A stretch of DNA of 64,000 nt from Amaranthus tricolor. Taxonomy: Eukaryota > Streptophyta > Magnoliopsida > Caryophyllales > Amaranthaceae. Numbering within the stretch: the first letter of the stretch is position 1; each line of letters opens with the position of its first letter. Made by a program: the position numbers and the translations under genes. Of this stretch, positions 12,771-24,406 are shown piece after piece. The DNA lies in contig NC_080049.1 of the NCBI RefSeq assembly GCF_026212465.1, positions 15,629,208-15,693,207 of the forward strand, given 5' to 3'. The notes beneath the pieces are model-generated. The model saw nothing but the letters and a program-made list of their open reading frames with translations. It made no database searches and was not told the DNA's origin.

Positions 12771-13860
12771 GTTTTGCACGAAACATGGCACACAACACTA
12801 TTTGGTATATATAATTGTGTGGAAGTTGCAAGAATTTAAAATCATAGTCATCTGCTAGAAATTACGTGTTAAGTTGCGATTTTAAGGGTTTTTAAGCGTT
12901 TTTGCCACTTTTGCGCATAAAGTAGCTCAAACTTGGTTTGTTTTGCACGCAACTTGGCACACAACAGTATTTGGTATACATTATTATGTGGAAGTGGTTA
13001 GAATAGAAAATCATACTCATATGCTAGAAATTGCGTGTTAAGTTGAGCTTTTAAGGGTTTTTAAGCGTTTTTGCCACTTTTGCGCATAAAGTAGCTCAAA
13101 CTTTGTTTGTTTTGCACCAAACTTGGCACACAACACTATTTGGTATATATTATTATGTTGGAGTTGTTAGATATGAAAATAATAGTCATATGCTAGAAAT
13201 TACGTGTTTCGTTGCGATTTTTAGCGTTTTTAAGCGTTTTTGCCACTTTTGCACATAAAGTAGCTCAAACTTGGTTTGTTTTGCACGCAACTTGGCACAC
13301 AACAGTATTTGGTATGCATTATTATGTTGAAATGGTTAGAATAGAAAATCATAGTCATATGTTAGAAATTACATGTTAACTTAAGCTTTTAAGGGTTTTT
13401 ATGAGTTTTTTTGCCACTTTTGGGCATAAAGTAGCTCAAACTTGGTTTGTTTTGCACGAAACTTGGCACAAGACACTATTTCGTATATGTTATTGTGTTT
13501 AAATGGTTAGAATTGAAAATCATAATCATTTGTTAGAAATTACGTGTTAAGTTGACCTTTTAAAGGTTTTTAAACGTTTTTTCCACTTTTGCACATAAAG
13601 TATCTCAAACTTGGTTTATTTTACACCAAACATGCAACACAACACTGTTTGGTAAATATTATTGTGCTGAAGTGGTTAGAATTGAAAATCATAGTCATAT
13701 GCTAGAAATTACGTGTTAAGTTGCGATTTTTAGGGTTTTTAAGCTTTTTTGCCACTTTTACGCATAAAGTAGCTCAAACTTGGTTTGTTTTTGCATCAAA
13801 CTTGGCACACAACACTATTTGGTATATATTATTGTGTTGAAGTGGTTAGAATTCAAAATC
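12771..13860. repeat. six- to seven-monomer segment duplicated 16 monomers away, copy 1
   Basis: Matched variants recur about 2708 bp downstream in the same order: TATATATAATTG with TTGCAAGAATTTAAAATC and CATCTGCTAG (12805 / 15513), GATATGAAAATAATAG / AGATGAAAATAATAATC, ATAATCATTTG (13522 / 16230), TTTACACCAAAC and TTTGCATCAAAC. Divergence is clearly greater than between copies of HOR B or F, so this is an older duplication. Confidence 0.7.
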
Positions 13861-15480
13861 ATAGTCATATGCTAGAAATTACGTGTTAAGTTGGGATTTT
13901 AAGGGTTTTTAATCGTTTTTGCCACATTTGCGCATAAAGTAGCTCAAAAATGGTTTGTTTTGCACGAAACTTGGCGCACAACAATATTTGGTATATATTA
14001 TTGTGTTGAAGTGGTTAAAATTGAAAATCATAGTGATATGCTAGAAATTACGTGTTAAGTTGCAATTTTAAGGGTTTGTAAGCGTTTTTTGCCACTTTTG
14101 CACATAAAGTAGCTCAAATTTGGTTTGTTTTGCACGAAATATGGCACACAACACTGTTTGGTAAATATTATTGTGTGGAAGTTATTAGAATTGAAAATCA
14201 TAGTCATGTGCTAGAAATTACAATTAAATTGCGATTTTAAGGTTTTTTAAGCGTTTTTGCCACTTTTGCGCATAAAGTAGCTCAAACTTGGTTTGTTTTG
14301 CACGAATCTTGCACACGACACTATTGGTTATATATTTTTGTGTTGAAGTGGTTAGTATTCAAAATCATAGTCATATGCTAGAAATTACGTTTTAAGTTGA
14401 GCTTTTAAGGGTTTTTAAGCGTTTTTGCCACTTTTGGGCATAAAGTAGCTCAAACTTGGTTTGTTTTGCACCAAACTTGGCACACAACACTGTTTGGTAT
14501 ATATTATTGTGTTGAAGTGGTTAGAATCGACATCACAGTCATATGCTAGAAATTACGCGTTATGTTACGGTTTTAAGTGTTTTTTAAGCGTTTTTTCCAC
14601 TTTTGTGCATAAAGTAGCTCAAACTTGGTTTTTTTTTGCACGAAACTTGGCGCACAACACTATTTGGTATATATTATTGTGTTGAAATGGTTAAAATTGA
14701 AAATCATAGTCATATGTTAGAAATTACGTGTTAAGTTGCGATTTTAAGGGTTTGTAAGCATTTTTGCCACTATTGAACATAAAGTAGCTCAAACTTGGTT
14801 TGTTTTGCACGAAACATGGCACACAACACTATTTGGTATATATTATTGTGTGGAAGTTGCTAGAATTTAAAATCATTGTCATATGCTAGAAACTACGTGT
14901 TAAGTTGCGATTTTAAGGGTTTTTAAGCGTTTTTGCCACTTTTGCAAAAACAAAACTCAAACATGGTTTGTTTTGCCCCAAACTTGGCACATAAGGTTTT
15001 TCGGTATATATTATTGTGTTGAAGTGGTTAGAATTTAAAATCATAATCATATGCTAGAAATTACGTGTTACGTTCCGATTTTAAGGGTTTTTTTAAGCGT
15101 TTTTGCCACTTTTGGGCATAAAGTAGCTCAAACTTGGTTTGTTTTGCACCAATCATGGCTCAAAATAATGTTTGGTATATATTATTGTGTTGAAGTGGTT
15201 AGGATTGAAAATCATAGTCATATGTTAGAAATTACGTGTTAAGTTGAGCTTTTAAGGGTTTTTCAGCGTTTTTGCCACTTTTGCGCATAAAGTATCTCAA
15301 ACTTAGTTTGTTTTACACCAAACTTGGAACACAACACTGTTTGGTAAATATTATTGTGTTGAAGTGGTTAGAATTGAAAATCATAGTCATATGGAAGAAA
15401 TTACGTGTAAAGTTGCGATTTTAACGGTTTGTAAGCGTTTTTGCCACTTTTGCGCATAAAGTAGCTCAAACTTGGTTTGT
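13861..15480. repeat. irregular block, diverged relatives of HORs A and B
   Basis: Monomers with A-type variants (GTGCTGAAG just upstream, CTCAAAAATGG at about 13945) are followed by B-type variants (CACGAATCTTGC with TTGGTTATAT at about 14310, CACCAATCATGGCTC at about 15148, TTTGAACATAAAG at about 14773). The order resembles the A-to-B transition at 4.9-6.7 kb in a more diverged form. No insertion or gene is present. Confidence 0.65.
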
Positions 15481-16570
15481 TTTGCACGAAACATGGCACA
15501 CAACACTATTTGGTATATATAATTGTGTGGAAGTTGCAAGAATTTAAAATCATAGTCATCTGCTAGAAATTACGTGTTAAGTTGCGATTTTAAGCGTTTT
15601 TAAGTGTTTTTGCCACTTTTGCGCATAAAGTAGCTCAAACTTGGTTTGTTTTGCACGAAACATGGCACACAACACTATTTGGTATATATTATTGTGTGGA
15701 AGTTGCTAGAATTTAAAATCATAGTCATATGCTAGAAATTACGTGTTAAGTTGCGATTTTAAGGGTTTTTAAGCGTTTTTGCCACTTTTGTGCATAAAGT
15801 AGCTAAAACTTGGTTTGTTTTGCACCAAACTTGGCACACAACACTATTTGGTATATATTATTGTATTGAAGTTGTTAAAGATGAAAATAATAATCATATG
15901 CTAGAAATTACGTGTTAAGTTGCGATTTGTAGCGTTTTTAAGCGTTTTTGCCACTTTTGCACATAAAGTAGCTCAAACTTGGTTTGTTTTGCACGCAACT
16001 TGGCACACAACAGTATTTGGTATACATTATGATGTTGAAGTGGTTAGAATAGAAAATCATAGTTATATGCTAGAAATTACGTGGTAATTTGAGCTTTTAA
16101 GGGTTTTTTATGAGTTTTTTTTGCCACTTTTGGGCATAAAGTAGTTTAAACTTGGTTTGTTTTGCACGAAACTTGGCACACAACACTATTTAGTATATAT
16201 TATAGTGTTGAAATGTTTACAATTGAAAATCATAATCATTTGCTAGAAATTACGTGTTAAGTTGAGCTTTTAAGGGTTTTTAAAAGTTTTTGCCACTTTT
16301 GCGCATAAAGTATCTCAAACTTGGTTTGTTTTACACCAAATTTGGAACACAACACTGTTTGGTAAATATTATTGTGGTGAAGTGGTTAGAATTTAAAATC
16401 ATAGTCATATGCTAGAAATTACGTGTTAAGTTGCGACTTTAAGCGTTTTTTAAGTGTTTTTGCCACTTTTGCGCATAAAGTAGCTCAAACTTGGTTTGTT
16501 TTGCATCAAACTTGGCACACAACACTATTTGGTATATATTATTGTGTTGAAGTGGTTAGAATTAAAAATC
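15481..16570. repeat. six- to seven-monomer segment, copy 2 (16-monomer offset)
   Basis: This is the partner of 12771-13860, shifted by about 2708 bp. Its right end overlaps the start of HOR C (16188), so part of the older segment was recruited into the 12-monomer HOR C. Confidence 0.7.
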
Positions 16571-18212
16571 ATAGTCATATGCTAGAAATTACGTGTTAAG
16601 TTGCGATTTTAAGGGTTTTTTAAACGTTTTTGCCACTTTTGCGCATAAAGTAGCTCAAACTTGGTTTGTTTTGCACAAAAGTTGGCGCACAACACAATTT
16701 TTTATACATTATTGTGTTGAAGTGGTTAAAATTTAAAATCATAGTCATATGCAAGAAATTACGTGTTAAGTTGCGATTTTAAAGGTTTGTAAGCGTTTTT
16801 TGCCAATTTTGCGCATAAAGTAGCTCAAACTTGGTTTGTTTTGCACGCAACCTTGCACACAAAAGTATTTGGTATACATTATTATGTTGAAATGGTTAGA
16901 ATTGAAAATCATAGTCATATGCTTGAATTTACGTGTTAAGTTGAGCTTTTAAGGGTTTTTATGAGTTTTTTTGCCACTTTTGGGCATAAAGTAGCTCAAA
17001 CTTGGTTTGTTTTGCACGAAACTTGGCACAAAACACTATTTGGTATATATTATTGTGTTAAAGTGCTTAGAATTGAAAATCATAGTCATATGTTAGAATT
17101 TACGTGTTAAGTTACGATTTTAAAGGTTTTTTAAGCGTTTTTTCCCCTTTTGCGCATAAAGTAGTTCAAACTTGGTTTGTTTTGCACGAAACTTGGCACA
17201 CAACACTATTTGGTATATATTATTGTGTTTAAGTGGTTAGAATTGAAAATCATAGTCATATGATAGAAATTACGTGTTAAGTTGCGATTTTAAGGGTTTT
17301 TAAGCGTTTTTGCCACTTTTGCGCATAAAATAGCTCAAACTTGGTTTTTTTTGCACCAAACAAGGCACACAACTCTGTTTGGCATATATTATTGTGTTGA
17401 AGTGGTTAGAATTGAACATCATAGTCATATGCTAGAAATTACAAGTTATGTTGCGATTTTAAGGGATTTTAAGTGTTTTTTCCACTTTTGAGCATAAATT
17501 AGCTCAAACTTGGATTTTTTTGTATGACACTTGGCACACAACACTATTTGGTATATATTATTGTGTTGAAGTGGTTAGAATTGAAAATCATAGTCATATG
17601 CTAGAAATGACGTGTTAAGTTGAGCTTTTAAGGGTTTTTAAGCGTTTTTTTCCACTTTTGTGCATTATGTAGCTCAAACTTCGTTTATTTTGCACGAAAC
17701 TTGGCGTACAACACAATTTGGTATATATTATTGTGTTGAACTGGTTAAAATTTAATATCATAGTCATATGCTACAAATTACGTGTTAAGTTGAGCTTTTA
17801 AGGGTTTGTAAGCGTTTTTGCCACTTTTGCGCATAAAGTAGCTCAACTTGGTTTGTTTTGCACGCAACCTTGCACACAAAAGTATTTGGTATACATTATT
17901 ATGTTGAAATGGTTAGAATAGAAAATCATAGTCATATGCTTGAATTTACGTCTTAAGGTTAGCTTTTAAGGGTTTTTATGAGTTTTTTTGCCACTTTTGG
18001 GCATAAAGTAGCTCAAACTTGGTTTGTTTTGCACGAAACTTGGCACAAAACACTATTTGGTATATATTATTGTGTTAAAGTGCTTAGAATTGAAAATCAT
18101 AGTCATATGCTAGAAATTACGTGTTAAGTTACTATTTTAAAGGTTTTTAAGCGTTTTTTCCCCTTTTGCGCATAAAGTAGTTCAAACTTGGTTTGTTTTG
18201 CACGAAACTTGG
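16188..18212. repeat. HOR C, copy 1 (12 monomers)
   Basis: The unit starts at the distinctive TATTATAGTGTTGAAATG monomer (16200 and 18234) and is about 2.03 kb. Order markers are TTTACACCAAATTTGG, TTGCATCAAAC, ACAAAAGTTGGCGC, CGCAACCTTGCACAC, CACAAAACAC, CCCCTTTTGCGC, CCAAACAAGGC, TGTATGACAC and TTTGTGCATTATG. Two monomers (CGCAACCTTGCACAC, then CACAAAACAC with GTGCTTAG) appear twice in the unit, at 16846 and 17863, because of an internal six-monomer offset. Confidence 0.8.
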
Positions 18213-20208
18213 CACACAACAATATTTGGTATATATTATAGTGTTGAAATGTTTAGAATTGAAAATCATAATCATTTCCTAGAAATTACGTGTTAAGTTG
18301 AGCTTTTAAAGGTTTTTAAAAGTTTTTTCCACTTTTGCGCATAAAGTATCTCAAACTTGGTTTGTTTTCCACCAACTTGGAACACAACACTGTTTGGTAA
18401 ATATTATTGTGGTGAAGTGGTTAGAATTTAAAATCATAGTCATATGCTAGAAATTACGTGTTAAGTTGCGATTTTAAGCGTTTTAAAGTGTTTTTGCCAC
18501 TTTTGCGCATAAAGTAGCTCAAACTTGGTTTGTTTTGCATCAAACTTGGCACACAACACTATTTGGTATATATTATTGTGTTGAAGTGGTTAGAATTTAA
18601 AATCATAGTCATATGCTAGAAATTATGTGTTAAGTTGCGATTTTAAGGGTTTTTAAGCGTTTTTGCCACTTTTGCGCATAAAGTAGCTCAAACTTGGTTT
18701 GTTTTGCACAAAAGTTGGCGCACAACACATTTTGGTATACATTATTGTGTAGAAGTGGTTAAAATTGAAAATCATAGTCATATGCAAGAAATTACGTGTT
18801 AAGTTGCGATTTTCAGGGTTTGTAAGCGTTTTTGCCACTTTTGCGCATAAAGTAGCTCAAACTTGGTTTGTTTTGCACGCAACCTTGCACACAAAAGTAT
18901 TTGGTATACATTATTATGTTGAAATGGTTAGAATAGAAAATCATAGTCATATGCTAGAAATTACGTGTTAAGTTGAGCTTTTAAGGGTTTTTATGAGTTT
19001 TTTTGCCACTTTTGGGCATAAAGTAGCTCAAACTTGTTTGTTTTCCACGAAACTTGGCACAAAACACTATTTGGTATATATTATTGTGTTAAAGTGCTTA
19101 GAATTGAAAATCAGAGTCATATGCTAGAAATTACGTGTTAAGTTACGATTTTAAAGGTTTTTAAGCGTTTTTTTCCCCTTTTGCGCATAAAGTAGTTAAA
19201 ACTTGGTTTGTTTTGCACGAAACTTGGCACACAACACTATTTGGTATATATTATTGTGTTTAAGTGGTTAGAATTGAAAATCATAGTCATATGTTAGAAA
19301 TTACGTGTTAAGTTGCGATTTTAAGGGTTTTTAAGCGTTTTTGCCACTTTTGCTCATAAAATAGCTCAAACTTGGTTTTTTTTGTACCAAACAAGGCACA
19401 CAACACTGTTTGGCATATATTATTGTGTTGAAGTGGTTAGAATTGAACATCATAGTCATATGCTAGAAATTACAAGTTATGTTGCGATTTTAAGGGATAT
19501 TAAGTGTTTTTTCCACTTTTGCGCATAAATTAGCTCAAACTTGGATTTTTTTGTATGACACTTGGCACACAACACTATTTGGTATATATTATTGTGTTGA
19601 AGTGGTTAGAATTGAAAAATCATAGTCATATGGTAGAAATTACGTGTTAAGTTGAGCTTTTAAGGGTTTTTAAGCGTTTTTTCCACTTTTGTGCATTATG
19701 TAGCTCAAACTTCGTTTGTTTTGCACGAAACTTGGCGTACAACACAATTTGGTATATATTATTGTGTTGAACTGGTTAAAATTGAATATCATAGTCATAT
19801 GCTAGAAATTACGTGTTAAGTTGAGCTTTTAAGGGTTTTTAAGCGTTTTTGCCACTTTTGCGCATAAAGTATCTCAAACTTGGTTTGTTTTACACCAAAC
19901 TTGGAACACAACACTGTTTGGTAAATATTATTGTGTTGAAGTGGTTAGAATTGAAAATCTTAGTCATATGCTAGAAATTACTTGTTAAATTGCGATTTTA
20001 TGGGTTTTTAAGCGTTTTTGGCACTTTTGCGCATAAAGTAGCTCAAGCTTGGTTTCTTTTGCACGAAACTTGGCGCCAACACAGTTTTATATATATTATT
20101 GTGTTGAAGTGGTTAAAATTGAAAATCATAGTCATATGCTAGAAATTACGTGTTAAGTTGCGATTTTAAGGGTTTGTAAGCGTTTTTGCCACTTTTGCGC
20201 ATAAAGTA
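18213..20208. repeat. HOR C, copy 2, running into HOR D
   Basis: The copy 1 order is repeated at an offset of about 2031 bp as far as the TTTGTGCATTATG monomer (about 19690). After that it continues with TTTACACC, AATCTTAGTC and TTAAATTGCGATTTTATGG monomers that belong to the next family. CGCAACCTTG lies at 18878, which is 1015 bp after the 17863 copy. Confidence 0.8.
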
Positions 20209-21895
20209 GCTCAAACATGGTTTGTTTTGCACGCAACTTGGCACACAACAGTATTTGGTATACAGTATTATGTTGAAATGGTTAGAATAGAAATTCATAG
20301 TCATATGTTAGAAATTACGTGTTAAGTTGAGCTTTTAAGGGTTTTTATGAGTTTTTTTTGCCACTTTTGGGCATAAAGTAGCTCAAACTTGGTTTGTTTT
20401 GCACGAAACTTGGCACAAAACACTATTTGGCATATATTATTGTGTTGATGTGCTTAGAATTGAAAATCATAGTCATATGCTAGAAATTACGTGTTAAGTT
20501 ATGATTTTAAGGGTTTTTAAGCATTTTTTCCCCTTTTGCGCATAAAGTATTTCAAACTTGGTTTGTTTTGCACGAAACTTGGCACACAACACTATTTGGT
20601 ATATATTATTGTGTTGAAGTGGTTAGAATTGAAAATAATAGTCATATGATAGAAATTGCGTGTTAAGTTGCGATTTTAAGGGTTTTTAAGTGTTTTTGCC
20701 ACTTTTGCGCTCAAACTTGGTTTGTTTTGCATCTAACTTGGCACAAAACACTATTTGGTATATATTATTGTGTTGAAGTGGTTAAAATTGAAAATCATAA
20801 TCATATGCTAGAAATTACGTATTAAGTTGCGATTTTAAGGGTTTTTAAGCGTTTTTGCTACTTTTGCGCATAAAGTAGCTCAAACTTGGATTTTTTTTGT
20901 ACGAAACTTGGCATACAACACTATTTGGTATATATTATTGTGTTGTAGTGGTTAGAAATGAAAATCATAGTCATATGCTTGAACTTACGTGTTAAGTTGC
21001 GATTTTAAGGGTTTTTAAGCGTTTTTTTCCCCTTTTGCGCATAAAGTAGTTCAAACTTGGTTTGTTTTGCACGAAACTTGGCACACAACACTATTTGGTA
21101 TATATTATTGTGTTTAAGTGGTTAGAATTGAAAATCATAGTCATATGTTAGAAATTACGTGTTAAGTTGCGATTTTAAGGGTTTTTTAAGCGTTTTTGCC
21201 ACTTTTGCGCATAAAATAGCTCAAACTTGGTTTGTTTTGCACCAAACAAGGCACACAACACTGTTTGGCATATATTATTGTGTTGAAGTGGTTGGAATTG
21301 AACATCATAGTCATATGCTAGAAATTACAAGTTAAGTTGCAATTTTAAGGGACTTTAAGTGTTTTTTCCACTTTTGCGCATAAAATAGCTCAAACTTGGT
21401 TTGTTTTGCACCAAACAAGGCACACAACACTGTTTGGTATATATTATTGTGTTGACAGTGGTTAGAATTGAAAATTATAGTCATATGCTAGAAATTACGT
21501 GTTAAGTTGAGCTTTTAAAGGTTTTTAAGCGTTTTTGCCACTTTTGTGTATTATGTAGCTCAAACTTTGTTTGTTTTGCACGAAACATGGCGCACAACAA
21601 AATTTGGTATATATTATTGTGTTGAACTGGTTAAAATTGAATATCATCGTCATATTCTAGAAATTACGTGTTAAGTTGAGCTTTTAAGGGTTTTTAAGCG
21701 TTTTAGCCACTTTTGCGTATAAAGTATCTCAAACTTGGTTTGTTTTACACCAAACTTGGAACACAACACTGTTTGGTAAATATTATTGTGTTGAAGTGGT
21801 TAGAATTGAAAATCTTAGTCATATGCTAGAAATTACGTGTTAAATTGCGATTTTATGGGTTTTTAAGCTTTTTTGCCACTTTTGCGCATAAAGTA
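20209..21895. repeat. HOR D, copy 1 (10 monomers)
   Basis: The period is 1687 bp, measured between the GCTCAAAC / GATCAAAC monomer with GGTATACAGTATTATG at 20209 and 21896. Order markers are GTTGATGTGCTTAG, AATAATAGTC with ATGATAG, GCGCTCAAAC with GCATCTAAC (10 bp deleted), GGATTTTTTTTGTACG, CCCCTTTTGCGC, CACCAAACAAGG twice, TTTGTGTATTATG and TCATCGTCATATTC. Confidence 0.87.
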
Positions 21896-23583
21896 GATCA
21901 AACTTGGTTTGTTTTGCACGCAACTTGGCACACAACATTATTTGGTATACAGTATTATGTTGAAATGGTTAGAATAGAAAATCATAGTCATATGATAGAA
22001 ATTACGTGTTAAGTTGAGCTTTTAAGGGTTTTTTATGAGTTTTTTTTTGCCACTTTTGGGCATAAAGAAGCTCAAACTTGGTTTGTTTTGCACGAAACTT
22101 GGCACAAAACACTATTTGGGCATATATTATTGTGTTGATGTGCTTAGAATTGAAAATCATAGTCATATGCTAGAAATTACGTGTTAAGTTATGATTTTAA
22201 GGGTTTTTTAAGCATTTTTTCCCCTTTTGCGCATAAAGTATTTCAAACTTGGTTTGTTTTGCACGAAACTTGGCACACAACACTATTTGGTATATATTAT
22301 TGTGTTGAAGTGGTTAGAATTGAAAATAATAGTCATATGATAGAAATTGCGTGTTAAGTTGCGATTTTAAGGGTTTTTAAGTGTTTTTGCCACTTTTGCG
22401 CTCAAACTTGGTTTGTTTTGCATCTAACTTGGCACAAAACACTATTTGGTATATATTATTGTGTTGAAGTGGTTAGAATTGAAAATCATAATCATATGCT
22501 AGAAATTACGTATTAAGTTGCGATTTTAAGGGTTTTTAAGCGTTTTTGCTACTTTTGCGCATAAAGTAGCTCAAACTTGGATTTTTTGTACGAAACTTGG
22601 CATACAACACTATTTGGTATATATTATTGTGTTGAAGTGGTTAGAAATGAAAATCATAGTCATATGCTTGAACTTACGTGTTAAGTTGCGATTTTAAGGG
22701 TTTTTAAGCGTTTTTTCCCCTTTTGCGCATAAAGTAGTTCAAACTTGGTTTATTTTGCACGAAACTTGGCACACAACACTATTTGGTATATATTATTGTG
22801 TTTAAGTGGTTAGAATTGAAAATCATAGTCATATGTTAGAAATTACGTGTTAAGTTGCGATTTTAAGGGTTTTTAAGCGTTTTTGCCACTTTTGCGCATA
22901 AAATAGCTCAAACTTGGTTTGTTTTGCACCAAACAAGGCACACAACACTGTTTGGCATATATTATTGTGTTGAAGTGGTTGGAATTGAACATCATAGTCA
23001 TATGCTAGAAATTACAAGTTAAGTTGCAATTTTAAGGGACTTTAAGTGTTTTTTTCCACTTTTGCGCATAAAATAGCTCAAACTTGGTTTGTTTTGCACC
23101 AAACAAGGCACACAACACTGTTTGGTATATATTATTGTGTTGAAGTGGTTAGAATTGAAAATTATAGTCATATGCTAGAAATTACGTGTTAAGTTGAGCT
23201 TTTAAAGGTTTTTAAGCGTTTTTGCCACTTTTGTGTATTATGTAGCTCAAACTTTGTTTGTTTTGCACGAAACATGGCGCACAACAAAATTTGGTATATA
23301 TTATTGTGTTGAACTGGTTAAAATTGAATATCATCGTCATATTCTAGAAATTACGTGTTAAGTTGAGCTTTTAAGGGTTTTTAAGCGTTTTAGCCACTTT
23401 TGCGTATAAAGTATCTCAAACTTGGTTTGTTTTACACCAAACTTGGAACACAACACTGTTTGGTAAATATTATTGTGTTGAAGTGGTTAGAATTGAAAAT
23501 CTTAGTCATATGCTAGAAATTACGTGTTAAATTGCAATTTTATGGGTTTTTAAGCTTTTTTTGCCACTTTTGCGCATAAAGTA
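21896..23583. repeat. HOR D, copy 2 (10 monomers)
   Basis: The copy is offset 1687-1688 bp from copy 1 at several markers (TTTGTGTATTATG at 21542 / 23229, GATCAAAC at 21896 / 23584). It is nearly identical by eye, with only scattered substitutions and homopolymer changes. It shares the 10-bp deletion GCGCTCAAAC (missing ATAAAGTAGC), so that deletion preceded the duplication. Confidence 0.88.
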
Positions 23584-24380
23584 GATCAAACTTGGTTTGT
23601 TTTGCACGCAACTTGGCACACAACATTATTTGGTATACAGTATTATGTTGAAATGGTTAGAATAGAAAATCATAGTCATATGATAGAAATTACGTGTTAA
23701 GTTGAGCTTTTAAGGGTTTTTATGAGTTTTTTTTGCCACTTTTGGGCATAAAGTAGCTCAAACTTTGTTTGTTTTGCACGAAACACAAAACACTATTTGG
23801 CATATATTATTGTGTTGAAGTGCTTAGAATTGAAAATCATAGTCATATGGTAAAAATTACGTGTTAAGTTATGATTTTAAGGGTTTTTAAGCATTTTTTC
23901 CCCTTTTGCGCATAAAGTATTTCAAACTTGGTTTGTTTTGCACGAAACTTGGCACACAACACTATTTTGTATATATTATTGTGTTGAAGTGGTTAGAATT
24001 GAAAATTATAGTCATATGACAGAAATTGCGTGTTAAGTTGCGATTTTAAGGGTTTTTAAGTGTTTTTGCCACATTTGCGCATAAAGTAGCTCAAACTTGG
24101 TTTGTTTAGCATCTAACTTGGCACACAATACTATGTGGTATATATTATTGTGTTGAAGTGGTTAGAATTGAAAATCATAGTCATATGCTAGAAATTACGT
24201 GTTAAGTTTCGATCTTAAGGGTTTTTAAGTGTTTTTGCCATTTTTGCGCATAAAGTAGCTCAAACTTGGTTTGTTTTGCACCAAACTAGGAACACAATAC
24301 TATTTGGCATATATTATTGTGTTGAAGTGGTTAGAATTGAACATCATAGTTATATGCTAGAAATTAAAAGTTAAGTTGCG
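23584..24380. repeat. HOR D, broken third copy
   Basis: About four and a half monomers of the D order continue. They differ more than copies 1 and 2 do: the GCATCTAAC monomer keeps the full GCGCATAAAGTAGCTC, and at 23781 GAAACACAAAAC lacks five bases. The copy then passes into a monomer like those near 10936 and 12264 (CACCAAACTAGGAACAC, AATTAAAAGTTAAG) and stops at the 24381 junction. Confidence 0.8.
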
Positions 24381-24406
24381 TGTTAAAGTGGTTAGAATTG
24401 AACATC
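24381..24406. repeat. complex rearrangement junction with a 26-bp monomer fragment
   Basis: A monomer is cut at GTTAAGTTGCG. A 26-bp fragment follows (TGTTAAAGTGG, then GAATTGAACATC), which belongs to a different part of the monomer. The sequence then jumps back in phase to AACAGTATTTGGTATAC. Two breaks thus lie within about 26 bp, precisely where HOR D gives way to the relatives of HOR F. Confidence 0.85.

Noticed and set aside
14461..15242. Open frames at 14461-14685 and 15051-15242
   Set aside because: Both translate the repeat (runs such as VVRIENHSHMLEIT and FATFGHKVAQTWF). They depend only on where single-base changes remove stops.
18653..18971. Overlapping open frames on both strands (18653-18838 minus, 18765-18971 plus)
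   Set aside because: Both are repeat translations of one monomer pair with no homology or signal; chance openness.
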